Below, in pieces: positions 36,420-49,419 of a stretch of 64,000 nt of DNA. The stretch's first letter is position 1, and every line of letters begins with the position of its first letter. The DNA lies in the NCBI GenBank assembly GCA_030765055.1, contig CM060951.1:45028219-45092218 (forward strand). Direction: 5' to 3'. A program made the translations under genes and the position numbers. A model generated the notes under the pieces. The model did no database searches. It saw nothing but the letters and a program-made list of their open reading frames with translations, and was not told the DNA's origin. Source of the stretch: Mantis religiosa (lineage: Eukaryota > Arthropoda > Insecta > Mantodea > Mantidae).

Positions 36420-37129
36420 TTTTGCCATTTTACCTATCCTACTCTACATTTTTCTTTTAATTGTTCTTAGCCATCTCTCTTCAACTTTCCCTAAATAATT
36501 CCCTATATTTCTCCTGTTCTTTTCCACTTTTACTGATAATTTTTTTTCTAATTACTACTTCACCCTCCAAATTGTCCCATTTACGTAGCCAAGTCTGCTC
36601 TCTCCATATCTTTGTTTGACTAAAATTTAATACACAATGGAAATCTGCATTCTCTTCGCCACACAATGGACATTTATCTAGCTCCCTTTCTTGACCTATA
36701 CCTTTCAAGTTTCTCACTTCTGTTCTCGCCCAAGCAAAACCTTCTCGCCCTAACTTACTACATATATCTATATATCCTTTCCTCCACCAGATTTTTTTTT
36801 ATTTCTCTATATAATTTCAGTGAGCTTTTGTCACTTGTATTGGCGAAAATGTCTTGTCTGTCAATATCTTCTAATCTTAGCTTAATTTCTTTCCAGAAGC
36901 CTCTATACCCATACTCTGCATTTATCCAAGAATGACCCATACCTATCTGCTTCAACACGTCATACATTTTATGCGCCCAAGAACACCCCAGTTACTTCTC
37001 TTTTGAATATGAAAACATTCTTTAATTATATTGCCATCTTCCAAGTTATTCTGTATAAATATTTCATTGCCCTTCATTGCCTGCATAGTTATAATTGTGC
37101 TGCCCCATTAGTTGATGCTATTGGTAATC

Positions 37130-37187
<58 letters not shown>

Positions 37188-37730
37188 CAAAAGGATCTAT
37201 GCACACTATCAGTCTCTCTCCAAGCCTCATCTACTCCCCAAACCTCTGATCCATGTAACATTCTATTTTCTACTACTGCTGTATAAATCCTCTCCAACCA
37301 TTTGACATTTATATCTGACAGTTTACTGTAGCATGATCTTATCACTCATGGTCATTTTACCTTTTGCCACAGACATCTTCTTTTGTTCTTTCCAGCTGCC
37401 ATCTGAACTCAACCTTGTCTCCAAATAATCAAATCTCCTTACTACCTCTATTTCTCTTCTATTAACCTCCCATTTCTCATCCTTACGCAACCTGTATCCC
37501 TTTTGGAATACCATAATCTTTGTTTTGTTTTCATTCACTTTCAAATCCCATTTATTGCAAGAAGAATTGGCTACCTTGATTGCTCTTCTCAGCCCTCCAC
37601 TTGAAATGGACCCAACAACTAGGTCATCGGCAAACAGTAGCCCCGGGATTTCTTTATTATTAATAACTGTTGAATGTACCCTACAACTTGAAATCTCCTC
37701 TAAAATTCCATCGATATAAACTTATTTATT
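36420..37730 (-). pseudogene. LINE family Z relative, RT palm to C-terminus
   Basis: On the minus strand the order is: DGILEEISSCRVHST, then the intact palm motif FADDLVVGS (about 37620), NKWDLKVNENKTKIMVF (about 37520-37550), a fingers/thumb region to 37323, MLHGSEVWG (about 37250), the FCK...LGLP region split by an (AT)n array, and a zinc-knuckle C-terminal part (CPLCGEENADFHC, about 36650). Frames shift at least three times. It is truncated at about 37730 and so lacks the first half of the reverse transcriptase and the endonuclease. Confidence 0.85.
37133..37184. repeat. (AT)n microsatellite inside LINE coding sequence
   Basis: 26 dinucleotides lying between codons for FCK and LGLP of the LINE, where the unexpanded sequence would read a single isoleucine codon or so. 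Confidence 0.97.
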
Positions 37731-37791
37731 GTTACTAATCATTATTTAAATCTTGTCAATAGAGCTACTTGAAATATATTAGAGTTCGGGC

Positions 37792-38362
<571 letters not shown>

Positions 38363-39055
38363 AAACACTGAAACGGTCTCTGTTTAGGCATGATGAAATT
38401 TTCGTCCCTCCAAAGCTACTACAGATAAGTATTTTGATTCTTTATTGGTCTTTTGCTAAATCCTTGCAATTTTGGAAAGCTTCCGTTTTCATAGAAATTG
38501 TTTCCGAACAGGGTTTACAAACTAACGCGATCTTCCTTCCTTGGAATAATACATAAGGCACGGGGGATGGTATAATTATAGTGCAAACGAGGTAGACGCA
38601 ATGCATGATGGATCGCATTTCGCGTTAACAGACCATAATTATGCAGACGCATGTAGTTTGTGTAGAAATGCATGCAGGGGTTGGACGCACCACAATGTGG
38701 CGGTAACCTGACACTGGTAGTGGCTAAGGGCTTTAGGGAGGACGCAGGGCACTCATGCTTTGCCTACTCCCCGCTTTATCTTCATTAACCAACATTTTTA
38801 TATTCTCCTGGCACTTGGGAGAGTGGATCTCTGTCCCCTGCGACGTGGGTTTCCTGGGCTAGAATCTGATGTGGTTTGACGTTCACTTAAACTAAAACAC
38901 AGCATACACCAAATATATAATAACCCAAATTAACTTTACTTCCGTCAAATTCATGATTTAATATACCAATAAACATGTCAATTTTACCACCCACGATTTT
39001 CACAGCCATAGTCTGTAGAATGGGTAAATCGAACTTAACATATTTAGTGTCGTGG
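38363..39055. other. no firm feature; GC-richer patch at 38680-38880
   Basis: The patch may be a repeat edge, but no second copy is visible here. Confidence 0.35.
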
Positions 39056-39059
39056 ACTA

Positions 39060-39115
39060 ATAGAAATATCTCTTCAACGTTTCGGCCGCTTTTCCGATGG
39101 CAATCTTCAGTGGCC
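39060..39115 (-). ncRNA. degenerate hammerhead-like motif
   Basis: Minus-strand CTGAAGA, GCC and GGC as a weak stem II, GAAAC, GTT. This is the form common in Penelope-like tails, but no endonuclease frame adjoins it, so it would be a short relic. Confidence 0.35.
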
Positions 39116-39419
39116 AGTGGGTTGCTTTTTTTTTTTTCATAACGCTGTCGAACGCTGTCATAACAGCGTCGCTGTCGATATACCTGCTTCTGCCTTTATA
39201 AAACCTCAATGTAAAGTAATTAACGTATAGGTAATGTGTAGTTATTATGTATGGCATTATTAGGAGTTCAGTGCATTATAAATGTATACTTGCATTGTAT
39301 TTAAGCTATACAAATGAAATAAATGAGATAATAATATACATTCAACATTTAAAATTTTTTCAGTTAAAATAATGCAAATAGAAAACAATGTATTGAAATT
39401 GGAAAAACAAATATTGGGA

Positions 39420-40510
39420 ATATTTTTTATAAATTTTTATTATTCGATCAGCAGTACAATGCTTTACAGATCAGAGTGAAAAGAAGGTAACAGAACAATA
39501 CATTAAGGAACAATAACACTCGGAGGTAGGCTAACTAACTACGTTAAGTTAGAACTCCAGTACAGTAATACTCTCTGAGAAATTATGCAAATATTGAAGA
39601 TGTAAGACAGACATCAAGCACTAAAATCATTCGAATCAGATGTATCACTCAGAAGCAGGTCCTGTGGTAGTCTCCTCTTCAAGCGTGACGGCTGGCGCGT
39701 GCGGACGCCGATGTTATAATGCACAGCTCCTGGAACTTCTTGCAGCGTGGAAAAGAAACGATGGGCGATCCTCCGAATGTAGTCGTGAAGAGGTAACAGT
39801 CCTAGTTAGTGATGGAGCTGCTGATTACGGATGAACCATGGAGCGTTGGTAGAGATGCGCATGAAGCGATTCTGTATAACTTGAAGAACGACGCAGATGA
39901 CATGTGTGTGTGCGGCCCCCCAACAGTTGGCAGGCATATGTAATAAGCGGACGAACGAGTGATTTGTAGAGTAACAATGAAGACTGTAGGCCGAGGCTGG
40001 AACGGCGATGCAACAGAGGTGAGAGTTTTGAAAGCCGCCCGAGGTCAGTGATATAAGACGATCAATATGAGCACGCCAGGTCATTTGAGAGTCCAAAAGC
40101 ACTGCAAGGTATTTAACGGGAGTTGTAGTGGGGAGCCAAGGGACATTGTTCCTGTAGAGACACAACGGAGTAAGCGGATTATATCGGTGAAGAGTGAAGA
40201 TTTTAGCTTCGGTTTTCTGAGGGGTCAATGAGATCCGCCAAGTGCTGAACCAATGAGTTAGGCGATCTAAAGAGAGCTGTACTACCTGTTGTGCATGCTG
40301 GAGATTAACATGAGAATAATATAGTACTGGGTCATCAGCGTAAAGAGCTAAAGAAGTCGGAGCTAACTCAGGAATATCAGAAATGTATATATTAAATAGA
40401 TTCGGGGCCAAGACATAACCCTGTGGGACCTGCGGTAATAGTACGTGGGAATGAAAGCTTTCAACCAATGATATAGAGGATATATGAATTGTCCTTTTTC
40501 TTGTAGTCAT
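39420..40510 (-). pseudogene. Jockey-like LINE, RT palm to 3' end
   Basis: 234 open codons (39806-40510) include VPQGYVLAPNLFNIYISDIP (about residues 28-47), the intact catalytic YADD (about residues 58-61) and WFSTWRISLTPQKTEAKIF. A TAA at 39806-39808 is followed by readable C-terminal coding to about 39620 in the same frame, then a 3' untranslated region ending in an A-rich AATAATAAAAA tail near 39425. The N-terminal fingers and endonuclease are missing (5' truncation at about 40510), and a shift near 40015 displaces the thumb block. Confidence 0.88.
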
Positions 40511-41190
40511 CAGATTTTCAAATAGTTTTGTTGATTTTCAATTAATACATGACACATTAGTAGATGCTTAAGGCTCCTAGTCACAACTCTGTCGTAGATC
40601 AAATGTCAGTAAAATATATAGTCAATGCACCTATATAGTACCGAGGGGTATGTTCACTGACAGTGACTGTCTAGTGAGAAATATACGTCGTACATTAGAA
40701 ACCAGTTTAACGAACTGTTACTGAAAAATAATCATTGTATGAAGTAGTTGTATTGTACGCTCCAGTAAATGAAAGCTAGTGACACTTACACGGTTCTTTA
40801 CTTGCTGCATAACTCAAAATGAGTCTCTATTTAGTGGTAGTATGTATGCATATTTCGATATACTTAGATGGGTGTATAGTAACTTTCTTTGAAAGTTATT
40901 AAGATTTGGTGTCCTGAGAGTTTTAATTTAAGCTGCGCATTGTATATTTCTTAATACCTTCAACGGTATACCTACCTTATCACAAGGTAATTGGGCAGGT
41001 GTAACCTGAGGCTAAATGCTGTAAGCATAAACCTTAAAACATCGAGCAGTGCCAATAATTTTAATCTTATTTTGTACTTTTCTATAGGGAACAAATTTAG
41101 AAATAGCTATCACACCTGCATCAAATGATGTCCTACTCTTTATTCGCGCAGACTCCAACAATTAGATAACTCGTAGCGAGATGACTTTTG
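40511..41190. other. no recognisable feature
   Basis: AT-rich sequence flanking the 5' truncation point of the LINE. Confidence 0.45.
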
Positions 41191-41194
41191 TTTA

Positions 41195-41475
41195 ATACCC
41201 TAGGGCGAACGCCCTAATATGGCCAAGGTCTACCTACCAAACCGATGCCGGCCTCACGCCCACTTACGCACAGCAGAGGTGGACGATCATCCAACCGATA
41301 CGGAGAGATGTGGTCAGCATCTCGGCACCCCTCAGCCGGAACGCTGGTTTTCGTGACCAGGGCCGCTTACTTAGCGTAAGCTCCTAACTTTCCTCACGAT
41401 GCTGAGTGGGCACCGGTCCTATACCCTCTGCTATTGGAGAGAGGAGGCCGCTCTAGCAGACTGCGAATTTTCAGA
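41195..41475. repeat. GC-rich repeat-like patch with a short hairpin
   Basis: It begins with the inverted repeat TAGGGCG-AA-CGCCCTA (about 41201-41216) and is clearly richer in GC than its flanks. Single copy in this window. Confidence 0.35.
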
Positions 41476-41553
41476 TTTTTTATTGTTGTATCCTTATTTA
41501 TTTACGAAACGATGTATACTAGATACTGGAATAGTTGTGGATAGGAAGCATAT

Positions 41554-41803
41554 GGCCGTGCCATTGCTCAGCGGTTAGACCGCTTGGCTTTCACCAAGGC
41601 GGCCCGGGTTCGATCCCAGGCGATCACAAAGTGAGATTTGTAGTGGACAACATGGCGCTGGGGCGGGTTTTCTCCAAGATCTCCGGTTTTCCCCGCCATC
41701 TCATTCCACCGGTGCTACATCTTCATCTCATGTATCATCAGTGTCATCGCCTGCGGTGCCGTATGAAGTAAAAGCGGGAGTTAAACACTACACATTTCAT
41801 TTC
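41554..41803 (+). mobile_element. SINE family B, copy 3, with target duplication
   Basis: Complete copy. Flanks ATAGGAAGCATAT (41541-41553) and ATAGGAAGGATAT (41804-41816) are a 13-bp target duplication with one mismatch. Box A has one change (CATTGCTCAGCGG). Confidence 0.93.
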
Positions 41804-41816
41804 ATAGGAAGGATAT

Positions 41817-42467
41817 CGTTTAGATTGCCACACATTTAGAAGTCATGTATAGAGGAGTTCATGTTGGTGTTTAAGTTGTAAAGAGTTGTCTAATCGTTTC
41901 AGAACATATGAGGGTTTTAGCTTTCACGGCCACCGACGACGAAAGGGTGTTTATGTTCGCTATATTTAGGCAATTTTAGAAATTAACTTGCTATATTATT
42001 AAAAATGCTTTGTAAAGGTAAATACAATTATTCATTATCTGTATGTAACTTATGTTAAACTCTTCTTATACAAATGATCTGAGGGAATATTTATTGATCA
42101 ACAAACATTACATTTATTATTGCGTAATAAGTAAACAAATCTTTGTGTTCAATACCACAAATAATTGTTAATGAATTCCCAATTGTTTCGTTTGCATATG
42201 TTTATGGGCAACTAATTTCACTTTGTTAGACGATTTATATATTTGCAGTTTGTTAATTATCGTAAAATATCTCTCGTCTATATTTGTTTGAACTTTACTA
42301 CTTTTGTGAGTTAACTGTTTGAGAAATATGTGGGAAATCTGAATCGGTAAGAAATTACACAATTAGGTGCTATACTGCACATGGTGAAGCTTTCACTCTA
42401 ATTACTCAGCAGGTATGATGTTCTGCTGTTACAAATACTCCACTTACTTCCTATTGTCGGTTTTTGC
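41817..42467. other. no recognisable feature
   Basis: AT-rich flank of LTR H2. Confidence 0.45.
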
Positions 42468-42471
42468 ATAT

Positions 42472-42893
42472 TGTCGCGGCGACGGGCATAAAGGGTTCGG
42501 CGCAAATAAATAACAGACGGATAGTGTTTCACGGAGATAAAGAGCTTGCAAAAGCAGATAAACATAGCGCCGGAGATAAAGGACCTGCCGGCACAGATTA
42601 AGTTACTGTTCTGGAAGGTGATAGAACAGTACATTTCTTATTTGTTCCAGAAATCTCTCGAATTTATCAATGGGGTATTTAAGAAGGCGACGACTCGCCA
42701 AGAGTGAGTCGTGAACAGACGTTGTAACGAGAGCTGATGTAAACAGGTGAAATCAGAACGCTGTTGTTATGATCATTGACCTTGTTAGATTGTGTATGTG
42801 ACGTAGTGTTGTTACGTGAGTGTATTTCTACGGAAATAAAGAATAGAATTTCGCCAAATTGGACTTTTAATTCTACGAACCCACAAAGTCACA
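42472..42893 (+). mobile_element. Solo LTR, heat-shock-element family (copy H2)
   Basis: 422 bp with TG...CA ends (TGTCGCGG to AAAGTCACA) and the 4-bp duplication ATAT at 42468-42471 and 42894-42897. Poly(A) signal AATAAA at about 42835. The last 40 bases align with H3 and H1. No internal retroelement region adjoins it. Confidence 0.85.
42609..42683 (+). promoter_or_regulatory. HSE-like dyads and TATA-like box in LTR H2
   Basis: TTC at 42609 and GAA at 42614 (perfect dyad), GAA at 42624 in phase; a second cluster TTC at 42645, GAA at 42650, imperfect CTC at 42655, GAA at 42660, also in 5-bp phase. TATTTAAG follows at 42676-42683. No clear TCAGT initiator is seen. Confidence 0.6.
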
Positions 42894-43035
42894 ATATCAT
42901 GGTTTAAATAAAACCAGTTTCTCTTCTGCGTAGCTTACACATATCTGCTGTCTTCAAGGTTATCCCGTAGGGGAGGGGATACGTCCGCTTCAGCTGCCGT
43001 GGTGCGGGCGCTGCGGACCCTTAGCACACGTGGTA

Positions 43036-44054
43036 AAGTCTGTTTAGTTAACGCATGTGCAGTTCGGAGTCAAAGGAACCTGAGCCTCCCGCCCACTAAT
43101 GACCGTCATAAATCTTATCTCCACACTTCAGAAATGGAACACTGTCGTTGAGGACCAATAGCAACCCTGATTTTCTCGAAGTGACAGTCGCATGCCTACT
43201 CCACGTGGAGTCTCAGTTACCAAAGTTCCAACTTCCAGTTGATATGTTTCATTACATGCAGAAATTCGTTGTGTGTCACGATGTGGAGACAGTGTTAGAG
43301 AAATACAGTGGTAAATGCAAATGAAGTTGTAGATAACTTTCAGTAAAGCGAAAATAATCAAAGTGATGACAATAGTGTGAATAACTGTGCCGAGTTATGT
43401 TACTGGAAACGCCTCAAAAAACAAAGTTATAACGGGAACTGTTTCTAAGCAAATTAAAAGCGCTTGTTTTGAACACATATAAATATGTGCTGACAAATAA
43501 TCTTGGTAAGGGGTCATGCAATGAACCTGATGATAAATTCTGGGTATTCACAGAAATATAGTAAGAAATATTGTGACGTAAGAAATACCAAAGACGTTGA
43601 TCAAGTGTGAAAACAAAAGTAAACGTTTCTCTAAAGTAGATAATTCCATATGCGATTTCATTCGTCGAGAAATTTATAGATTCTATGGAAAAGGCAGAGC
43701 GCCCACCTTAGACGAATTGGTTGCACATTGCAAGAAATTTGTGATTTTCCTTATGGGCACTGCACTTTGCGCGGTTTCTTAAGGCGCTGGGTTTCAAATA
43801 CCGCACTTTGAATAAGTTAAGGGTTGTTATGGAATCCAGTAGAATTGTAGATATTTTCAAAACTAAAGAAGTTTTGCAGTAATGGACATAAGATAATTTA
43901 TTTAGACGAAACCTCTTACGATACCCATGACGCATCGAGAAAGGTGGCAACCTTGCAGAAAGATCTGGGAGAAGGAGGGCCGCTGTTGTAAAACGATTAT
44001 AAGGGTTCGTCAAAGGCAGTTGCCGTCGCGTACATGAGTTAACTAAACAGATTT
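43036..44054 (+). mobile_element. Tc1-like DNA transposon, internally deleted
   Basis: Terminal inverted repeats AAGTCTGTTTAGTTAAC (43036-43052) and its inverse AAATCTGTTTAGTTAAC (from 44054 leftwards) differ at one position. TA flanks at 43034-43035 and 44055-44056. At 1019 bp it contains only the first part of a transposase. It sits inside repeat E copy 1. Confidence 0.85.
43590..44035 (+). pseudogene. Tc1-like transposase remnant, N-terminal half
   Basis: The first open part (43597-43782) reads KVDNSICDFIRREIYRFYGK then PTLDELVAHCKK, a DNA-binding region seen in insect Tc1/mariner-type (DDE) transposases. After a frameshift near 43760 the text continues with LRVVMESSRIVDI, and after another near 43865 with HKIIYLDET, whose Asp (43905-43907) is the first catalytic residue. 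The other two acidic residues are missing because the element ends about 150 bases later. Dead; family placement by motif only. Confidence 0.75.
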
Positions 44055-44699
44055 TACCTCTGACGTTACCAGAGAAACCTCGGACGAACTGCCGAGCCCT
44101 TCCCGTCGGGGATTTGTTCGGATTGGGTTGGACTTGAGAGGGCAGTGTGTTCCCGACACCCACGGGGAATTGGGTAACTCCGGCCAGGCTACGGCCGCCC
44201 GGAAGGGGTAGAGTGTTGCCTAATAAGTCCCGGGTACTAGCCTGCAGAGCTAGTAGAAGGTGTGCTAGATCATCAGGCGGCCCCACCGAGGTTTTCGGTA
44301 GTCTTCCCTGCGGGGTTGACTCGCGTAATTTGTGCATCTACTTCTATCCCGTCTTGACGTCGTGCTCAGCGGTGGGGGAGCTTTTTAAGAAATCAAGTAT
44401 TGCCCTATGGAAAGAGCCCCGGAGCATCCATCGCTCCCGGGTAGAAGAAGGCCCAGGTCCTTGGTCCTACGGGTCCAGGACTAATGTGAGTAGCACCTCT
44501 GCACATAACTGTCCTCAACATAACTGTCGAGTATGTATTACATAAACCTCATTACTCTACCCATAAGCAATTCCTAACTGCGGCTCAACCCTACTTAGGG
44601 TGGGTACCCAGTAAAAACACATGGACTGTTCATAGCTTACCAGCACTGCGAGCGGTTGGTCCTTTACATACACCAACCACTTCCTGAGGCTTTTGCATT

Positions 44700-44929
44700 T
44701 TTGATTGGCTTCTAGAATTTCTTAGCTGATCAGATTTATCTTTTTTACTTAAATTTATTCTTACCTTTATTGCTCAGTATAAATTTAGTTTAACTGCATT
44801 TGTGATTATATTTTAATTTGACATTACTTCACAGTGGTACTATAGATATTTATTTGAAATTCATTACTTTGGTAATGTGCGTTCTAGAAGCTTTCCCTTT
44901 TTAACATAATTTCCGGTAGAGGTTTTATT
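44700..44929. other. no recognisable feature
   Basis: Short AT-rich spacer between repeat E and the family A array. Confidence 0.45.
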
Positions 44930-45690
44930 AATTAGACTCAACTGAAAAATTCAATGCCGCAGCCGGGATTTGAACCATAGATCTCCTAGTTTCTGTCAAG
45001 TCGCTCTAACCGCTTGAGCTACCATGGCCAACATGCCGACGCAACATTAAATGCTCCAATTGATTCATTATATTTTCCCGGTAAACCACTTAGAGTTCTA
45101 ATATTCGAGATACACAATACTGTAGTACCTAAGTACTCAAATACCAGGATTTTTATCATTGAACCTTTTAAGGTTAAATTTTATATTGAGGAATTAATTC
45201 TTACAGAATTATTCCTTTTAAATACACTACTCTGGTATATAGGTATTTTTAATTAATTAGAGCCAAATGAAAAAATTCAGTGCCACGGCCGGGATTTGAA
45301 CCACGGATCTCCTGTTTTTTGTTGTAATTTACGTCCTCCAACGTTAAATCATATCGGACGATGAATGGAGTAGGTGAAATTATGCTCAAATGCGTCCAGG
45401 GTCCATAGAGCTTGAGTTACCCGACATTCGTCTTTTCAGGATAAGGGAAAACCCCAGAAAAACTTGTCCAGGTAACTCACCCTGAGCGAGATTTGAACTG
45501 GGGACCTCTTGAACGTGAGGTAGACATGCTACCACCACGCTACCGAGGTTTGCTCCTGGTTTCCGTCCAGTCGCTCTAACCGCTTGAGCTACCATGGCCA
45601 GCATGCCGACGTGACATTAAATGCTCCAATTGATTCAATATATTTTCCCGGTAAATCACTTAGAGTTCTTATATTCTTATAGAATTAATC
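44930..45690 (-). repeat. family A tandem array, two units, second one interrupted
   Basis: Cloverleaf reference bases at 44958 and 45284 give a period of 326 bp. The second head is split by SINE C at 45315-45552, with its anticodon arm resuming at 45553. Confidence 0.85.
45315..45552 (-). mobile_element. SINE family C, copy 6, nested in family A
   Basis: The family body with a short A-rich tail at the left; CTCCTG flanks it at 45309-45314 and 45553-45558 as a 6-bp target duplication made from the family A head. Confidence 0.88.
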
Positions 45691-46930
45691 CTTTTAAATA
45701 CATTACTTCAGTATATGGGTATTTTTAATTAAGAAGTTTTGTTACTTTCATCGATTATTTACCTACACTTTAACATTCACTTGAATTTACTTGATGTTTT
45801 ATACAATAAAACTTTTGTAAGTGTCGTTTAGTACTGCTTTAGCTATTCAAGTCATTTCTTTCTTCTATTATTTCCCCGTCTAATGTTCATTTCATTTATA
45901 AATGCTTTTAATATACACTTTTTAATTTAAGTTATTATTGTGTTTTATATGCACGACTGGAGTCACCTCTTATAGCTGGTGTGTGCTTGCATTGGTGATA
46001 TGTGCAATGTTATCTGCGTTGTGATGTGTAGAGTTCTCAGTCAACTTCTGCTGCAGTCTGCCTTGAGAATTACTCTTTTATCTCTAGGACATGGTTGTGA
46101 AGGAGAATTGATAATAACACGATTTAAATATGACCTCAATATAACTGCATGTTTCTGCACAATAAAACGAATGCCTTGAGGCCCTGTCCTTCTTCCTGAC
46201 CCAATTTCCTTCACATACTATTATTCCATTGAAGTAATTTCCGCCACTTCCTACCCATTTAGGAATTTCAGCTACCTTTCCTTTAAAGTTCACACGACCC
46301 CTTTTCGTTAGGGTGACAAAGTTGTTATATCATAATCAAGTGTATTTAATACTATTTCTTATTTATGCCCCCAAAATTCACGCTATTACTACAGAACTAT
46401 TCAGCTTACACCTACAATGAATATGATATGAAAATAAAATAAACAAAGCTTAAGTTATAACGTTGTCTCGAAATCCCGTTCAATCACTACATCTCCTCTA
46501 CCCTTGTTTAATGTTTGAGCAATTAATTTTGAACAGTTCTCAGCTGATTAGTGATCGGACGGAAACCAGAAGATCCCGGTTGAAATGTCGGCTATTCAAT
46601 CCGATTTATCTTTTCAACCTCGTGACGCATAAGATGTGATTATATATAAACATAATCATGTAATCTGCTAGCTTTGTTCATATTATTCACCTAAAGCTAC
46701 ATTTGGGCCTCCTATATCTCTCCTTGTTGACTTAGGATTAACGTTGACAATTGCAAACCGTTTCATTTCCGCTACATTATACATGTTACAACAGGAGTTG
46801 TGTTAATCTCCTCGTTTTTATTCTTATATTACTTTCCGTGTTACCCTTGACTCTGCTGTTCAGTATAACGTACTTCCTTACCTTTTCTTGTTTGTATAGC
46901 ACATCCTGATTTTATTTTTAATGTTCTATT
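45691..46930. other. mostly featureless; family A head fragment at 46548-46605
   Basis: The plus-strand fragment keeps the anticodon and T arm region (GGACGGAAACCAGAAGATCC and a box B relic). The minus-strand frame at 46084-46293 is unrecognised. Confidence 0.45.
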
Positions 46931-46948
46931 TTATTATCATTGTCATTG

Positions 46949-47204
46949 TCATTTTTTTTTTTTTTTTTTTTTGTAATTTACGTCCTCCAACGTTAAGTCA
47001 TATCGGACGATGAATGGAAGGGTGAAATGGGGCTCAAATGAGCCCGGGATCCTTGGAACTTAGAGTCACCCGACATTCGTCATTCGGGATAAGGGAAAAC
47101 TCCGGAAAAAACCTTATCCAGGAAACTCACCCTAACCGAGATTCGAAGTCGGGACCTCTTGAACGTGAGGCAGACGCGTTACCATCTACGCTACCGAGAC
47201 GGGC
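46949..47204 (-). mobile_element. SINE family C, copy 7, full length, exact target duplication
   Basis: Target duplication ATTATCATTGTCATTG is exact over 16 bases (46933-46948 and 47205-47220). A poly(A) tail of about 22 bases on the minus strand and an intact tRNA head mark it as a recent insertion. Confidence 0.95.
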
Positions 47205-47233
47205 ATTATCATTGTCATTGCCAATGCCGCTGC

Positions 47234-48218
<985 letters not shown>

Positions 48219-48239
48219 GGCTTTTGGTCAGGTAGTCCA

Positions 48240-48477
48240 TGTTCAGAAATAATTTTGTTGATTGAAATTAATTGTTCTTTCACACGGGCCGTGTGTAGGC
48301 TAAATTGTGTAAATGTAGAGTCAGAATGAAAAATTCAATGCCATAGTCGGGATTTGAACCAGGGATTTTCTGGTTTCCGTCCAGCCGCTCTACCATTGAG
48401 CTACTATGGCCAACGTGCCGATAAGACATTAAATTCTCCAAATGACTCGTATTTTCCCGGTAAACCACTTAGGAGTT
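48240..48477 (-). mobile_element. family A, single unit, right end lost
   Basis: It starts with the edge module GTTCTTTCACACGGGCCGTG and a complete cloverleaf (48338-48412), and is cut at 48477 by an abrupt switch to SINE C. Confidence 0.8.
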
Positions 48478-48614
48478 CATGAATGGAATGAATAAATTGA
48501 TTCTCTAATGTGCCCTGCGGTCCATGGAGCTTACACTTACCCGACATTTGTCTTTCAGGATAAGGGAAAGCCCTGGAAAAAACCTCATCCAGGTAACTCG
48601 GGACGTCTTCAACG
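48478..48614 (-). mobile_element. SINE family C, copy 8, fragment joined to family A
   Basis: Body only, both ends missing, and directly abutting family A without a tail or target duplication. A recombination junction is more likely than an insertion. Confidence 0.75.
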
Positions 48615-49144
48615 TGATTTTATAACTTGCTCTACAATCTCCTTAGCAGGTACAGAAAAAATTCATTTTTATTCGGGAATTCACCGAAAATGTATGTTTT
48701 GAAGTTACTGAAATTTTAGAAAAAAGATCTAGAAATTTATAAAATAATAAAATAAATTTTTTGGAATAATTTACAAAAAATATCTATGTTGGTGAAGTTA
48801 ATAGGGAGAGAGACAAAAACATCTTAAATGAGAGAAGTACAGCTCTTTAAAACACAATGTTTTCAATAATGTTTTGTGGCATTCATTTCCGAAGTATTCG
48901 GTGATATTGGTTTGAATTGTTCAATAAAGTGCACATTTTAAGTGATGCTTCTATTAAATTGTTTTTGGGTGATGCCAATGAAATTCTGTAAAATTTCAAA
49001 GCGATGGCGAGGAGCTTTTAAACTTCGGCTATTGAATTTGCTTCCTCTATCCTCCTGCATTTAAAATGAAGTGTACAGTAAAACCACATTTGCAAAGGTT
49101 TGCTTCAATTGATACGAGATAGATAAGGTATAGATTATACAATG
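48615..49144. other. no recognisable feature
   Basis: AT-rich spacer. Confidence 0.45.
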
Positions 49145-49330
49145 AAGGGGGGCACCTGGAAAGTGAAAGGGAAAAGAAATAATAGGGAACTAATTGAAAA
49201 GAAATAATGATGAATGAAAAATTAATCCAGCATTTGCTATAGACCAGGGAAAACTGCTAAAAACGGGAATCAAACGAGGAATACCCGAATTCAATCCTCT
49301 TACACTACGGCGGAGCCATCTCGCTCAGTA
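49145..49330 (-). mobile_element. SINE family F, tRNA-headed
   Basis: The minus-strand head has box A GAGATGGCTCCGCCGTAGTG and box B GTTTGATTCCCG, then TTTTCCCTGGTCTATAGCAA and AATGCTGG, a body pattern shared by a widespread group of insect SINEs (recognised from general knowledge). One copy here. Confidence 0.6.
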
Positions 49331-49419
49331 CATAAATAATAAACTTTCTCAAGAATACTTTGTAAAAGCTTTTTACAATAATTTAGAATAGGTAGAAAAT
49401 GTGATAAGAAAATAGATTG
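49331..49419. other. no recognisable feature
   Basis: A short spacer. Confidence 0.4.

Larger units (their letters stand above)
42957..44690 (+). repeat. GC-rich repeat family E, copy 1, split by a DNA transposon
   Basis: The left part (42957-43033, GTAGGGGAGGGGATACG, then CAGCTGCCGTGGTGCGGGCG) and right part (44057 to about 44690, including CCCGGGTACTAGCC and GTGTGCTAGATCA) form one sequence when compared with the uninterrupted minus-strand copy at 52160-52800. Another copy is at 50110. Function unknown; it could be a long SINE or the 5' region of a larger retroelement. Confidence 0.7.

Noticed and set aside
43708..44337. 209-codon minus-strand frame
   Set aside because: It crosses the end of the Tc1-like element into repeat E and has no protein signature; plus-strand transposase motifs explain the overlap.
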